From positions 1 to 32,685 of the forward strand of contig VGZG01000035.1 in NCBI GenBank assembly GCA_016872675.1: a DNA stretch of 32,685 nucleotides, given 5' to 3'. How positions within the stretch are numbered: position 1 is the first letter of the stretch; every line of letters starts with the position of its first letter. The DNA comes from Planctomycetota bacterium (GTDB taxonomy: Bacteria; Planctomycetota; UBA1135; UBA2386). Positions 10,136 to 18,386 of the stretch are shown here, one piece after another. Under the pieces are notes generated by a model that was given only the letters and a program-made list of their open reading frames with translations, was not told the DNA's origin and did no database searches. The translations under genes and the position numbers were made by a program.

Positions 10136-11451
10136 TACTGGCCTCCCTGCTGCCCGTAGCAGCACAACGACACCGACTGGTCGTCGCTGGCGCCGAAGCC
10201 GCCGTCGGCGAACAACCGGTCCTGCGGGTCGGCGAGGTCGAAGACCTTGTTGCCCTCGACCCAGGTCTGCTCGACGCGCGTGTAGACCGAGAACGGGTCG
10301 CCGCTCAGCACGACGAAGTCGGCGTCCTTGCCGACCGTCAGCGTGCCGATGCGGTCCTGCAGGTCGAGCATGCGCGCGTTGGCGATGGTCAGCGCCGCGA
10401 GCGCCTTGTCGCGCGGCATGCCGGCGCGCACGGCGAGCGCCGCCGAGCGCAGGAACAGCCGGCTGTCGGTGATGCCGTCGTCGGTGTGGAAGCCGACCAG
10501 CACGCCGGCGGCGTCGAGGATCGCGCCGGTCTGCAGCGACAGGTTGGCGGCCTCGAGCTTGCCGCCCGGCGAGTCGATGACGATGACCGAGCACGGCACG
10601 TTGGCGGCGGCAATCTCCTTGGCGGCGAGCCATCCTTCGCTGACGTGGTGCAGCACGCAGCGGAAGCCGAACTCCTGCTGCAGCCGCAGCACCGTGAGGA
10701 TGTCGTCCTGCCGGTGCGTGTGGTGATGCACGACGCGCTTCTTCTCGAGCACTTCGACCAGCGCTTCGAGACCGAGGTTGCGTTCAGGCGTCTTGCTCGG
10801 ATCGTCCTTCGCCGCAGCGAGCTTCTGCTGGTGGTCGCGCGCCCGGTGCAACTGCGCGCGCATCAACGCCGCCGCCTTGCCGCGCGTGCCGGGGAACGGC
10901 GCGTCGCGCTGCGGGTTGGTGCCGTTCGCCATCTTGATGCCGCCAGCGACGCTGCCGTCCTCATTGCGGATGGCGAGCTCTTCGACCGTGCGCACGTCGC
11001 GCAGCTTGCAGTACAGCGTCTGGCCGGACAGCAGGTGGCCCGAGCCTGGCATGATGTTGACCGCGGTGATGCCGCCGGCCTGCGCCTTCTGGATGCCGGG
11101 GTCGCGCGGGTTGATGCCGTCGAGCGCGCGCACCTCGGGCTGGATCGGGCCGCTGCCGTCGGCGCCGGCGACCGAGCCGATGTGCGAGTGGCTGCAGACG
11201 AGCCCCGGCACGATCGTCTTGCCGGCGCAGTCGATCGCGATCGCGCCTTCGGGTCGCGGCGTCGACGCCGGGCCGACGGCGACGATGCGCCCGCCCACCA
11301 CGACGAGCACGCCCTGCTCGATCACTGGTCCGTCGACCGGCTCGATGCGGGCGCCGAAGAACACCAACGGAGCGTCCTGCGCCGCCGCGACCGCGGCCAG
11401 CAGGCCGGACAGCAGCAAAGACGCGAACGACGAAGGGAAGCCGCGCAGCAT
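10135..11451 (-). CDS. exported amidohydrolase (imidazolonepropionase-like), metal site intact
   Basis: This 438-residue protein has a signal peptide (MLRGFPSSFASLLLSGLLAA, then AQ). It shows the amidohydrolase core PGLVCSHSHIG with H88 and H90, a His cluster HHHTH at 242-246, H268-H269 and HTDDG with H322, D324 and D325. These supply the normal set of metal and catalytic positions. C-terminal VGKDADFVVLSGDPF is the usual second half of the composite beta-sandwich. Exported members hydrolyse cyclic amides or dipeptide-like substrates; the substrate is unknown. The C-terminal tail is Ser/Cys/Gln-rich (LCCYGQQGGQ). It is the first gene of a coupled pair with a degenerate paralogue downstream, which suggests a heteromer. 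Confidence 0.9.
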   Translation of the reverse strand: MLRGFPSSFASLLLSGLLAAVAAAQDAPLVFFGARIEPVDGPVIEQGVLVVVGGRIVAVGPASTPRPEGAIAIDCAGKTIVPGLVCSHSHIGSVAGADGSGPIQPEVRALDGINPRDPGIQKAQAGGITAVNIMPGSGHLLSGQTLYCKLRDVRTVEELAIRNEDGSVAGGIKMANGTNPQRDAPFPGTRGKAAALMRAQLHRARDHQQKLAAAKDDPSKTPERNLGLEALVEVLEKKRVVHHHTHRQDDILTVLRLQQEFGFRCVLHHVSEGWLAAKEIAAANVPCSVIVIDSPGGKLEAANLSLQTGAILDAAGVLVGFHTDDGITDSRLFLRSAALAVRAGMPRDKALAALTIANARMLDLQDRIGTLTVGKDADFVVLSGDPFSVYTRVEQTWVEGNKVFDLADPQDRLFADGGFGASDDQSVSLCCYGQQGGQ

Positions 11452-11457
11452 CGCCGC

Positions 11458-11463
11458 AGGCTA
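11458..11463 (-). promoter_or_regulatory. -10-like box before the amidohydrolase pair
   Basis: On the minus strand TAGCCT ends 6 nt before the ATG at 11451, inside the 38-nt gap after the epimerase stop. This spacing fits a leaderless transcript for the two-gene amidohydrolase unit. Confidence 0.35.
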
Positions 11464-11489
11464 CGCGCGCGCGCCGGCGCGGTCGACGT

Positions 11490-12614
11490 TCACTTGCTAG
11501 CCAGCGCCTTGACCAGGCGCACCAGCTCGGCCTCGCGCTCGGCCGGCAGGCCGGTGCGCGCAAACGACTTGTCGCCGCGCTCCGCCTTGGCCCACTGCAG
11601 CGTGTCGCGCACGGTGTCGGCGATCGGCCGGAAGCGCAGGCCTTTGCCGATCGCCGCCGAGCAGTCGACGACGCTGCGGCCGTCGCGCGGGATCCACAGC
11701 GGCATCTGCATGTACGGTTGCACCTTGTGCTCGGCGAGGAACTCCTCGGGCGCCCACACCAGCTCGACCGAGCTGCTGGTCGCGCACTTGCACGCGCCGA
11801 GCACTTCCTGCATCGACACGCGGCCGTGGAAACCGGTCACGTTGTAGACGCCGGCGATCTGCTCCTCGACGCAGCGCAGCATGAACGCGGCGAGGTCGCG
11901 CGCGTCGACGAACTGCACGTGGCCGTCGCGGTCGCCGGGCGCCAGCACCGCGCCGCCCCGGTCGCAGCGCACCGGCCACCACGTGAAGCGATCGCTGGTG
12001 TCGAGCGGGCCAACGATCAGGCCGGGGCGCACGTTGCTGACCCGCCCGGGCATCGCCGCCTCGGCGGCCGCTTCGCAGCGCGCCTTCATCGGTCCGTAGA
12101 ACGGCATCGACTGGCGGATCGTGTTGACCTTGGCGACATCCTCGTCCTTCACCACGCTGACCGGCGTCGCCTCGTTGATGGTGTCGGGCCGCTCGCCGAA
12201 GCTGCCGTAGACCGAGATCGTGCTGATGAACTGGTAGTGCGCCGCCTTGTCGGCCAACAGCTTGGCCGTCGCCTCGACGTGCGCCGGCACGTAGCCCGAG
12301 GTGTCGACGACGGCGTCGAACGTGCGGCCCTTGAGCGACTCGAGGTCGCCCTTCTCGCGGTCGCCGCGCAGCTGCTCGAGGTCCTTGAAGAGCCCCGGAT
12401 TGGTCTTGCCGCGGTTGAACAGCGTGACCTCGTGGCCGCTCTGCTGCGCGGCGCGGACGAAGTGCGGCCCCAGGAACGCCGTGCCGCCGAGCACGAGGAT
12501 CTTGCGCTTGCGCGGCGCACCGCGCGGGGCGGCGACGAGCGGGGTCGCCAGCGGCGCGGTGAACGGAACGGCCGCAGCGGCGGCCAGGAAGGAACGGCGC
12601 GACGAATCGGTCAT
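11490..12614 (-). CDS. Tat-signal NAD-dependent epimerase/dehydratase family protein
   Basis: This 374-residue protein starts with a twin-arginine signal (SSRRSFLAAAAAV). The Rossmann entry KILVLGGTAFLG lies near residues 38-49, of the GGTxFLG type seen in atypical extended SDRs, followed by FNRGKTNP. ISTISVYGS and YGPMKARCE cover the usual Ser/Tyr/Lys region, with YGPMK corresponding to the YxxxK motif. NVRPGLIVGP and VQFVDARDLAAFM complete the extended-SDR pattern. Such proteins probably bind NAD(P) and a nucleotide sugar or similar ligand, but the substrate is unknown. Export of a folded, cofactor-loaded SDR by Tat is consistent with the signal. The ATG at 12614 gives the Tat signal; an earlier in-frame start at 12647 adds unrelated residues. 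Confidence 0.88.
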   Translation of the reverse strand: MTDSSRRSFLAAAAAVPFTAPLATPLVAAPRGAPRKRKILVLGGTAFLGPHFVRAAQQSGHEVTLFNRGKTNPGLFKDLEQLRGDREKGDLESLKGRTFDAVVDTSGYVPAHVEATAKLLADKAAHYQFISTISVYGSFGERPDTINEATPVSVVKDEDVAKVNTIRQSMPFYGPMKARCEAAAEAAMPGRVSNVRPGLIVGPLDTSDRFTWWPVRCDRGGAVLAPGDRDGHVQFVDARDLAAFMLRCVEEQIAGVYNVTGFHGRVSMQEVLGACKCATSSSVELVWAPEEFLAEHKVQPYMQMPLWIPRDGRSVVDCSAAIGKGLRFRPIADTVRDTLQWAKAERGDKSFARTGLPAEREAELVRLVKALASK

Positions 12615-12668
12615 GGCGGGAGGATGCCACACGCGCGCTCCGCGCACGAACTCCGGACGCCGCGGCCG

Positions 12669-12893
12669 TCAGGTGACGGCGCCTGGGCCGTCGCCGCGCC
12701 CCGCGCGCGCCAGCCGGCGAGCCCGCCGCGCGCACAGCGCCGCCGCGACGAACCAGCCGGCGGCGAGCAGCCAGCCGGTCCGCGCGGTGCCGCCCAGCGC
12801 CACGGCGACGACGTCGGCGGTGCCGAGCGTGGCGAGCGCCAAGGCGGCGATCTTCCAACGGCAGGCGGACGAGTTCGGAACGAGAGCAGTCAT
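12669..12893 (-). CDS. small two-helix membrane protein, unknown
   Basis: This is a 74-residue frame starting MTALVPNSSACRWK. Two hydrophobic segments (about residues 15-34 and 40-57) are separated by a short Gly/Thr/Arg turn and followed by an Arg-rich tail. That is the topology of a small inner-membrane protein. I do not recognise a family. It lies 54 nt upstream of the epimerase gene on the same strand and is divergent from another tiny membrane protein at 13021. The coding call rests on hydrophobic pattern and position only. Confidence 0.5.
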   Translation of the reverse strand: MTALVPNSSACRWKIAALALATLGTADVVAVALGGTARTGWLLAAGWFVAAALCARRARRLARAGRGDGPGAVT

Positions 12894-13005
12894 CGAGCAA
12901 GGGGTGGCGCGCCGGACTTCCACGGCGCGCCGTGCGTTCGCTACGAATGCCCGATCGCGCTCGACACCGCAAGGCTCCGATTCGCGACGGCACGCCCGCC
13001 GCAGC

Positions 13006-13011
13006 TATCGT
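13006..13011 (+). promoter_or_regulatory. -10-like box before the 45-residue membrane protein
   Basis: TATCGT ends 9 nt before the ATG at 13021, in the context GCTATCGT. The same octamer context recurs in the promoter of the zinc-ribbon gene (31438-31445). Confidence 0.33.
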
Positions 13012-13020
13012 GCGGCCGCC

Positions 13021-13158
13021 ATGACCTACCCCGACCGCACGCCGCTGCGCACGGAACTGCGCTGGCTCGCCGCCTTGGCGCTGGCCGCCGCGGCGGCCAA
13101 CGCCGTCGGACTGTGGCTGCTCTGGCCGTGGCTCCGCGCGCTGCTGCTGAAGACCTGA
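13021..13158 (+). CDS. 45-residue single-span membrane protein, unknown
   Basis: A very short frame encodes MTYPDRTPLRTELRW, then a strongly hydrophobic stretch rich in Ala and Leu with WLLWPW, ending LLLKT. It could be one long or two short membrane passes. Support comes from the -10-like box 9 nt upstream, the clean amphipathic-to-hydrophobic layout and the exact fit between neighbours: its stop is 4 nt from the convergent gene end at 13163. No family is recognised. Confidence 0.5.
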   Translation: MTYPDRTPLRTELRWLAALALAAAAANAVGLWLLWPWLRALLLKT

Positions 13159-13162
13159 GCCG

Positions 13163-15580
13163 TCAGCGGACGCGGCCGTCGGCGTCGCACTCGTGGTCGA
13201 CGGCGTACAGCCGCGGCGCAACGGCCCCGGCCGCGGCGTTGCGCACCGCCCCCAGCGCCACGGTCATCAGCTGCGCCAGCACCTCGTCGATCAGTTCGGT
13301 GGCGACGCCGTAGAACAGGAAGTTGATCGGCGTCAGCCCGCCCATCGCCAGCACGGTGCGCACGCGGCCGTCATCGCGGAAGGCGAAGCGCCAGCGGTGC
13401 CCGTACAACCGCGCCGTGCGCGGATCGAGCATCTCCTCGACGCAGACATCGACGGCGCGGCCGCCGATGGTCGGCTGCTCGGCGCGCAGCACGCCGTCGA
13501 TCCACTGCATCAGGCCGTGGAACTCGACCTTCTTGGTCGAGCCGCTCGCCAGCACCAGTTGCTCGTGCGGCGACTCGCACAGCCAGCGTTCGACGTCGGC
13601 GCCGCGCAGCACGCTGGCGCCGGTGACGCCGAGCACAAGGTTGGTCTGCAACCAGCGCGCGGCCGGAACCTCGGCGAACGTGCGCACGGCCGCACAGTGC
13701 GCCGCGACCTCGCCGGCCCGCAGGTCGACGCCAAACAGCTGCTCGTCGGGCAGGTCCAGCCGGCCGCCGAGATGACGCACCAGCTCGCCGCCGATCGCGC
13801 CGACGCAGCCGAGCACCAGCGCGCTGCGGCGCGCCAGGATGCGCCCCTCGGCGTTGAGCACCGACTCGACAGCGTTGAGGATCGATGCAGCGACCTCACG
13901 TGACTCGACGAGGCGCTTGAGCCGCGAGACGGCGATCGAGTAGCTCGGCACGGCGAGCCGGCCATGTCGCTGCGCGACCTCGACCAGCTTGTCGTTGCCG
14001 TTGCGCGTGTGCTCGACGGTCGCGAGCAAGCGCCGACCAAGGACGTCGGCCAGCGGGCGCTGATCATCGCTGGCGGCGCCTAGCCCCTGCGCGAACGCCG
14101 CCACCGTCTGGCCGCGCAACAGCGCGTCCTGCGCCACCGGCGCGATGTAGCCGCCGTCTTCGACCAGCAGCACGCGTTCGCCGGCAGCTTCGGCGCGCTG
14201 CAGCAGGCGCAGCAACGGCACGATCGCCGTCGCGCGCATCGCCGACAGGTAGGCACCGTCGCGCCCGCGCAGCGCCGCCGCGATCAGGGGCGCATCGTCG
14301 AGGTGCGAGTAGTGCTCGGACAGCCGGTAGTGGCCTTCGACGTGGCCGCGCGACGGCACGTTGACCAGCGCGAGCGCCGTGAACTCCTCAGGTGGCAGGT
14401 CGAGCACCGCGTCGAGGTAGCTCGCCGGCGGCTCGCCGGCGTACGTGACGAACAGCGTGACGAGGTCGCGGCAGCCGAGCGCACGCAGCGCGGCGATCGT
14501 GCCGACGATCTCGGCGGTCATGTGATGCACGAGGAACACGCGCACCCCCCGCAACGGCTGCGCGCCGGATGCAGCGGCCGCTTCGACGACCGCAGTCAGC
14601 GCCGGCATGCGTTTGAGGAACGCCCCGCAATCGAGGCTCTCGCGGCGGTGGCCGAGCGACAGCTCGAGCACGCGACCCAGTTGCGCGAGGTCGAGGTAGA
14701 CGGACATCGGCCCGGCGTCGATGCGCACGACCTCGCGCGCGGCGAGGAGGTCACGGACCTGCCGGTCCTCGCAGGCGAGCAGCACGCGCTTGAGCAGGTG
14801 CGCGACCTCCTTCGGCTCGCTCTCGATCAGGAACGACTGCGCCGACTCCGACCACTGCAGCGAGACGCGTTGCAGCTGCTGCAGACCGGCCTGGTCGAGC
14901 TGCTTGAACAGGTGGCTGTGCGGCGAGCGGCCTTCGCGGAACGACCGGCGGCCGCGCTCGGCCTCGCGCCGGCACGCCTCGGCCCAGGTCTCGGCGATGC
15001 GCGTCGAGCCGGCGAGGAACTGGCGGTTCTCGATGTCGGCGATGACGACGTGTGGCAGGCGCGCGAGGTCGAGGCGCGCGGCGGCCGCGCTGGCGACGGT
15101 GATGCGGAACGCGCTGGCCTCGCCGTCGCGGCGGACGATGTGCTCGAGCAGGAAGCGCTGGCGGCCGCCGTTGTCGCCAAACTCGGCAACCAGCGCCTTG
15201 GCAGCGACGCGGCGCGCGGGCAACAGCACTTCGCGCAACTGCGCTCGCTGCAGGCTGCCAAGCAGCGCGCGTAGCCGGCGCTCGAACAGGTCAGGCTGCC
15301 GCAGGATCGCGTCAACGACCTCGGGCTCGACCGCGAGTCGCACCAGCTCGATGCCATGCGCTTCGACGAGCTCGGGATTTTCGCGCGCGCGCAGCTTGCG
15401 CTCGATGACGACGTCGAAGCGTTCGGCGCGCGCGTGCTGCACGACCATCTCGCCGAGCGCGCGCGCCAGCACGGATAGGCCGTGCACGATCGCGAGCGAG
15501 GCGAGGTCGAGCGCCCAGACGTCGCCGTCGCGGACGAGCATCGGGCCGAGCGAGGTCGGCAATGGCTTTGTGCCGCTCAT
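13163..15580 (-). CDS. large protein with a divergent S-adenosylhomocysteine hydrolase-like C-terminal half
   Basis: This protein has 805 residues. The first ~335 match nothing I recognise; they are helical and charged. From about residue 345 the order of SAHH motifs can be followed: a HMT motif (H352-H353-M354-T) with GTIAALRALG, then LLVEDGGY, then VEHTRNG (E523, matching the EETTTG position), then SYSIAVSRLKRL (K555, matching the NAD-proximal SAHH lysine; the adjacent Asn is not kept), then a Rossmann loop VLGCVGAIGG near 590-600. SAHH splits S-adenosylhomocysteine using bound NAD; altered residues and the extra domain mean the substrate is unknown. The start ATGA overlaps the stop of the upstream dehydrogenase, so the two are coupled. 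Confidence 0.75.
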   Translation of the reverse strand: MSGTKPLPTSLGPMLVRDGDVWALDLASLAIVHGLSVLARALGEMVVQHARAERFDVVIERKLRARENPELVEAHGIELVRLAVEPEVVDAILRQPDLFERRLRALLGSLQRAQLREVLLPARRVAAKALVAEFGDNGGRQRFLLEHIVRRDGEASAFRITVASAAAARLDLARLPHVVIADIENRQFLAGSTRIAETWAEACRREAERGRRSFREGRSPHSHLFKQLDQAGLQQLQRVSLQWSESAQSFLIESEPKEVAHLLKRVLLACEDRQVRDLLAAREVVRIDAGPMSVYLDLAQLGRVLELSLGHRRESLDCGAFLKRMPALTAVVEAAAASGAQPLRGVRVFLVHHMTAEIVGTIAALRALGCRDLVTLFVTYAGEPPASYLDAVLDLPPEEFTALALVNVPSRGHVEGHYRLSEHYSHLDDAPLIAAALRGRDGAYLSAMRATAIVPLLRLLQRAEAAGERVLLVEDGGYIAPVAQDALLRGQTVAAFAQGLGAASDDQRPLADVLGRRLLATVEHTRNGNDKLVEVAQRHGRLAVPSYSIAVSRLKRLVESREVAASILNAVESVLNAEGRILARRSALVLGCVGAIGGELVRHLGGRLDLPDEQLFGVDLRAGEVAAHCAAVRTFAEVPAARWLQTNLVLGVTGASVLRGADVERWLCESPHEQLVLASGSTKKVEFHGLMQWIDGVLRAEQPTIGGRAVDVCVEEMLDPRTARLYGHRWRFAFRDDGRVRTVLAMGGLTPINFLFYGVATELIDEVLAQLMTVALGAVRNAAAGAVAPRLYAVDHECDADGRVR

Positions 15581-17010
15581 CGCGGCTCCTGGGCGACGAC
15601 CGCCTTGATGCATCCGCGCGAGCGCGCAGTCGCGAACGCCTCCGCCAACTGCTCGCCGCGGAAGCGGTGCGTCACCAGCCGGTCGCCGATGCGCGCCAGT
15701 TCTTGGTCGCTCGCCAGCAGCGCCAGCGCCGGCGCGAAGTCGCCGCAGCGCGAGGTCGATAGGCGCAGGCCGCGGCGCGCCACCGCGTCGAGTAGCGGCG
15801 CGTCGGCGGTGACCGTCTGCGGATGCAGCAGCACGAGGCCGCGTGGGCGCACCAGCGGTTCCTCGCTGCCGGCGCGCGGGCGCACCGCGGCGTCGACGCC
15901 GGCGGCGCCGTCGGCGACGGCGACGTCGGCGCGCGGCAGACCAGCCTGATCGGCGGCGAACTGCGCGGCTAGCTCGGCGGGCTCGCCGCAGCGCACGTCA
16001 GCGCGCGCCAGCAGCCATGTCGGCGGGCGCGACTTCGCCAACCACGCGACGCGCGGCCGGCGGCCGGTGCACAAACGATCCCAGTCGGCGGCGCCGGCCG
16101 GCGGCTCGTTCGCCGGGAACGCCGCAAGGCCGAGTTCGTCAACGACCATCTCGGTGAGATGGCGCAGGCCGCCAGCCGGCTGGCCGTGCGTCGACTTGAG
16201 ATGCACTTCGCGGCGCGCGAGGCGCAACGCCGTCAGCAGTCCGTCAGGATTGCCAGTGGTGTCGACGACGACGTCGAACGATGCGTCGGCGACGCCATCG
16301 CCGAGCAGGCGCCCCTCGGTCGCGCCGAACTTCGCCGCCAGCGGCAGCAGCGCCGGATCGCGCACCACGGCGGCAACGGCGAAGTCCTCGCCGCGCGCGC
16401 GCATGTTGGCGCGCACGCCGGCCAGCGCGGCGACCGCGAGCATGCCCAGGCGCCGCGGGCCAAGCACGGCGATGCGTTCGCCGGACTTGGGGTCAACCAT
16501 GCGCACCCCGTGCAGCGCCGCCGCGAACGGCTCGATCAGCACGGCGGCCGCGTCCGGCACGTTGACCGGGACCGGCAGGCAGGCCGCGATCGGCGCCAGG
16601 ATCCACGGGCCGAAGCCGCCAGGCAGGTCGTGGATGCCGAGCGTGATGCGTCGCGGACAGTGCGTCGGCAGGCCCGCGCGACAGAAGGCGCAGCCGTCCT
16701 TGAGCCCGCGCGCGTGGCACGATGCGTTGATCTCGACGACGTAGCGCCGACCGCGCTCGTCGACGGCGAGCACTTCGTGGCCGATGAGCTGCGGCAGCGG
16801 GAACGGCAAGCGATGGCGCGCGAGATCAGTGGAGCAGACGCCGCACTCGCGCACGCGCAGCAACCGGTAGCCGGGGCCGAGGCGCAGCAGCTCCGCGCCG
16901 TCGCGCTGGACCGCCCAGCCATGCCGCTCGTCGCCGACGTAGCGGTAGCGAGCCGGTGCGAACGTCTGGTCGGCGCGGTAGTCCAGGGCGTCGAAGGCGA
17001 GGTCGGTCAC
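15577..17010 (-). CDS. zinc-type medium-chain dehydrogenase with a large internal insertion
   Basis: This 477-residue MDR protein has the catalytic zinc ligands C59 (CGVCSTD) and H78-E79 (GHE). The structural zinc cysteines are C98, C107, C110 and C118. The Rossmann loop reads VLGPRRLGML, replacing the usual GxGxxG pattern. The C-terminus LVTHRF....EAFATARSRGCIKAVV is the normal MDR end. Typical members have 340-360 residues; about 120 extra residues lie between the cofactor domain and the C-terminal catalytic piece. It probably oxidises an alcohol or sugar with NAD(P). The GTG at 17010 is chosen because the family-like sequence begins there and a -10-like TATCCT lies 9 nt upstream. Its stop overlaps the start of the SAHH-like gene (ATGA). 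Confidence 0.82.
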   Translation of the reverse strand: MTDLAFDALDYRADQTFAPARYRYVGDERHGWAVQRDGAELLRLGPGYRLLRVRECGVCSTDLARHRLPFPLPQLIGHEVLAVDERGRRYVVEINASCHARGLKDGCAFCRAGLPTHCPRRITLGIHDLPGGFGPWILAPIAACLPVPVNVPDAAAVLIEPFAAALHGVRMVDPKSGERIAVLGPRRLGMLAVAALAGVRANMRARGEDFAVAAVVRDPALLPLAAKFGATEGRLLGDGVADASFDVVVDTTGNPDGLLTALRLARREVHLKSTHGQPAGGLRHLTEMVVDELGLAAFPANEPPAGAADWDRLCTGRRPRVAWLAKSRPPTWLLARADVRCGEPAELAAQFAADQAGLPRADVAVADGAAGVDAAVRPRAGSEEPLVRPRGLVLLHPQTVTADAPLLDAVARRGLRLSTSRCGDFAPALALLASDQELARIGDRLVTHRFRGEQLAEAFATARSRGCIKAVVAQEPR

Positions 17011-17019
17011 GGCGCGCAC

Positions 17020-17025
17020 AGGATA
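17020..17025 (-). promoter_or_regulatory. -10-like box before the dehydrogenase/SAHH-like operon
   Basis: On the minus strand TATCCT ends 9 nt before the GTG at 17010, in the 191-nt gap after the kinase gene. It suggests the two-gene operon has its own, nearly leaderless transcript. Confidence 0.35.
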
Positions 17026-17201
17026 TCGGACTGCGACGCGGTCGGGCGCAAGAGCTGTGAGATGACCGCGTGCCGACCGCCAAAGGACGTGCGGCCGACG
17101 CGCGACCACGGCCGGCGCCGAGCGCTCGGATCGACCGCGCGCCGACGGGCGTCGCCGGCAGGCACGACGACAAGACCCGACGCCATCGGATGCTCGCCCA
17201 G

Positions 17202-18386
17202 TCAGTCCAGTTCGACCGGGCCTGTGCCGTTTCGCAACAGGTAGAACGTCGGCTCGGTCCCGAAGCGGGAGCGGTACGCAGCCGCGGCCGACGCCTGCAC
17301 GGCCTCGGCGGTTCCCGGCCGCAGCAGCGCGATAGCGCAGCCGCCGAAACCGGCGCCGACGAGCCGCGCGCCGTACACGCCGGCGCAGGCGCGCGCCGCG
17401 TCAGTGATGACGTCGAGCTCGGCGCAGCTGACCTCATAGTCGATGCGCGTGCTGGCGTGACTCTGGTCGAGCAGCGCGCCTAGCGCGCGGAAGTCGTGCG
17501 CGCGCAGCGCCACCGCGGCATCGCGGGTGCGCTGCATCTCGGTCAGCACATGCCGACTGCGGCGGTAGTGCAGGTCGTCGAGCTTTGTCCGCACGCGCTC
17601 GAGGTCGGCGACGTCGTAGTGAGCGAGGTGCGGCAGGTCCTTGCCACTCGCGCGTAGCGCCGCGTGCACCGTCGCGCACTGCGCGACGCGCTCGTTGAAA
17701 CCGCTCTTGGCGAGGTGGCGCGGCTTCCTGGTGTCGAGGACCAGCACCTCGCCCGCGGACGGATCGAATGGCAAGTGCTCCCACGTCGGCCCGGCACAGT
17801 GCAGCAGCAGCACGTGGCCGACACGGCCGAGCGCGGACGCATACTGGTCCATGATGCCGCAGCGCACGCCGACGAAGTCGTTCTCGGCGCGGTGCGCGAG
17901 CAACGCGAGCTGCTCGCCGCCGAGCCGCGTGCCGTGCAACGCATCGAGCGCGAGCGCGGTGACCACTTCGATGGCCGCCGACGACGACAAGCCGCTGGCG
18001 ACCGGCAGGTCGCCGGCGAAGACCGCGTCGAAGCCGCGGGCGCAGCCGGTGGCGGCGTGGAAGCCGCGCCAGACGCCGAGCGGATAGCCCGCCCAGCCGA
18101 GCGCTGGCGTCGTGCGTTCGCCAACGGCGGCGGCGGCGATCTCCACCACGCGCTCGAAGTCGAGGCTCTGGAGGCGCATCACGCCGTCGTCGCGCGGACG
18201 GATGGCGAGGTAGATGCCGCGGTCGACGGCCATCGGCAGCACGTCGCCGCCGTTGTAGTCGAGGTGCGCGCCGACGAGGTTGATGCGGCCCGGCGCGAAG
18301 AAGCGCCGCATGGGGCCCGGCCCGTACGCGGCACGGAAGCGCGCGGCGAGGGCATCGAGCAGGGCGGCGCGCTTGGTCTCTAGCAT
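17202..18386 (-). CDS. galK: galactokinase-family GHMP sugar kinase with altered sugar-binding motif
   Basis: This 394-residue GHMP kinase shows all three family motifs: PGRINLVGAHLDYNGG near residues 30-47, SGLSSSAAIE (ATP loop) and VGAGFGGCAIALL near the C-terminus. The catalytic Asp is D180 in CGIMDQYASALG. The galactokinase signature is GEHxDY; here it is G-A40-H41-L-D43-Y, so the Glu that contacts the sugar in galactokinases is Ala. From memory, plant galacturonokinases also have GAH there, so galacturonate or another sugar is possible. It phosphorylates C1 of a sugar. No galT or galE lies nearby; the MDR and SAHH-like genes follow on the same strand. The ATG at 18386 gives the normal length, and an upstream TTG at 18434 is less likely. 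Confidence 0.85.
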   Translation of the reverse strand: MLETKRAALLDALAARFRAAYGPGPMRRFFAPGRINLVGAHLDYNGGDVLPMAVDRGIYLAIRPRDDGVMRLQSLDFERVVEIAAAAVGERTTPALGWAGYPLGVWRGFHAATGCARGFDAVFAGDLPVASGLSSSAAIEVVTALALDALHGTRLGGEQLALLAHRAENDFVGVRCGIMDQYASALGRVGHVLLLHCAGPTWEHLPFDPSAGEVLVLDTRKPRHLAKSGFNERVAQCATVHAALRASGKDLPHLAHYDVADLERVRTKLDDLHYRRSRHVLTEMQRTRDAAVALRAHDFRALGALLDQSHASTRIDYEVSCAELDVITDAARACAGVYGARLVGAGFGGCAIALLRPGTAEAVQASAAAAYRSRFGTEPTFYLLRNGTGPVELD

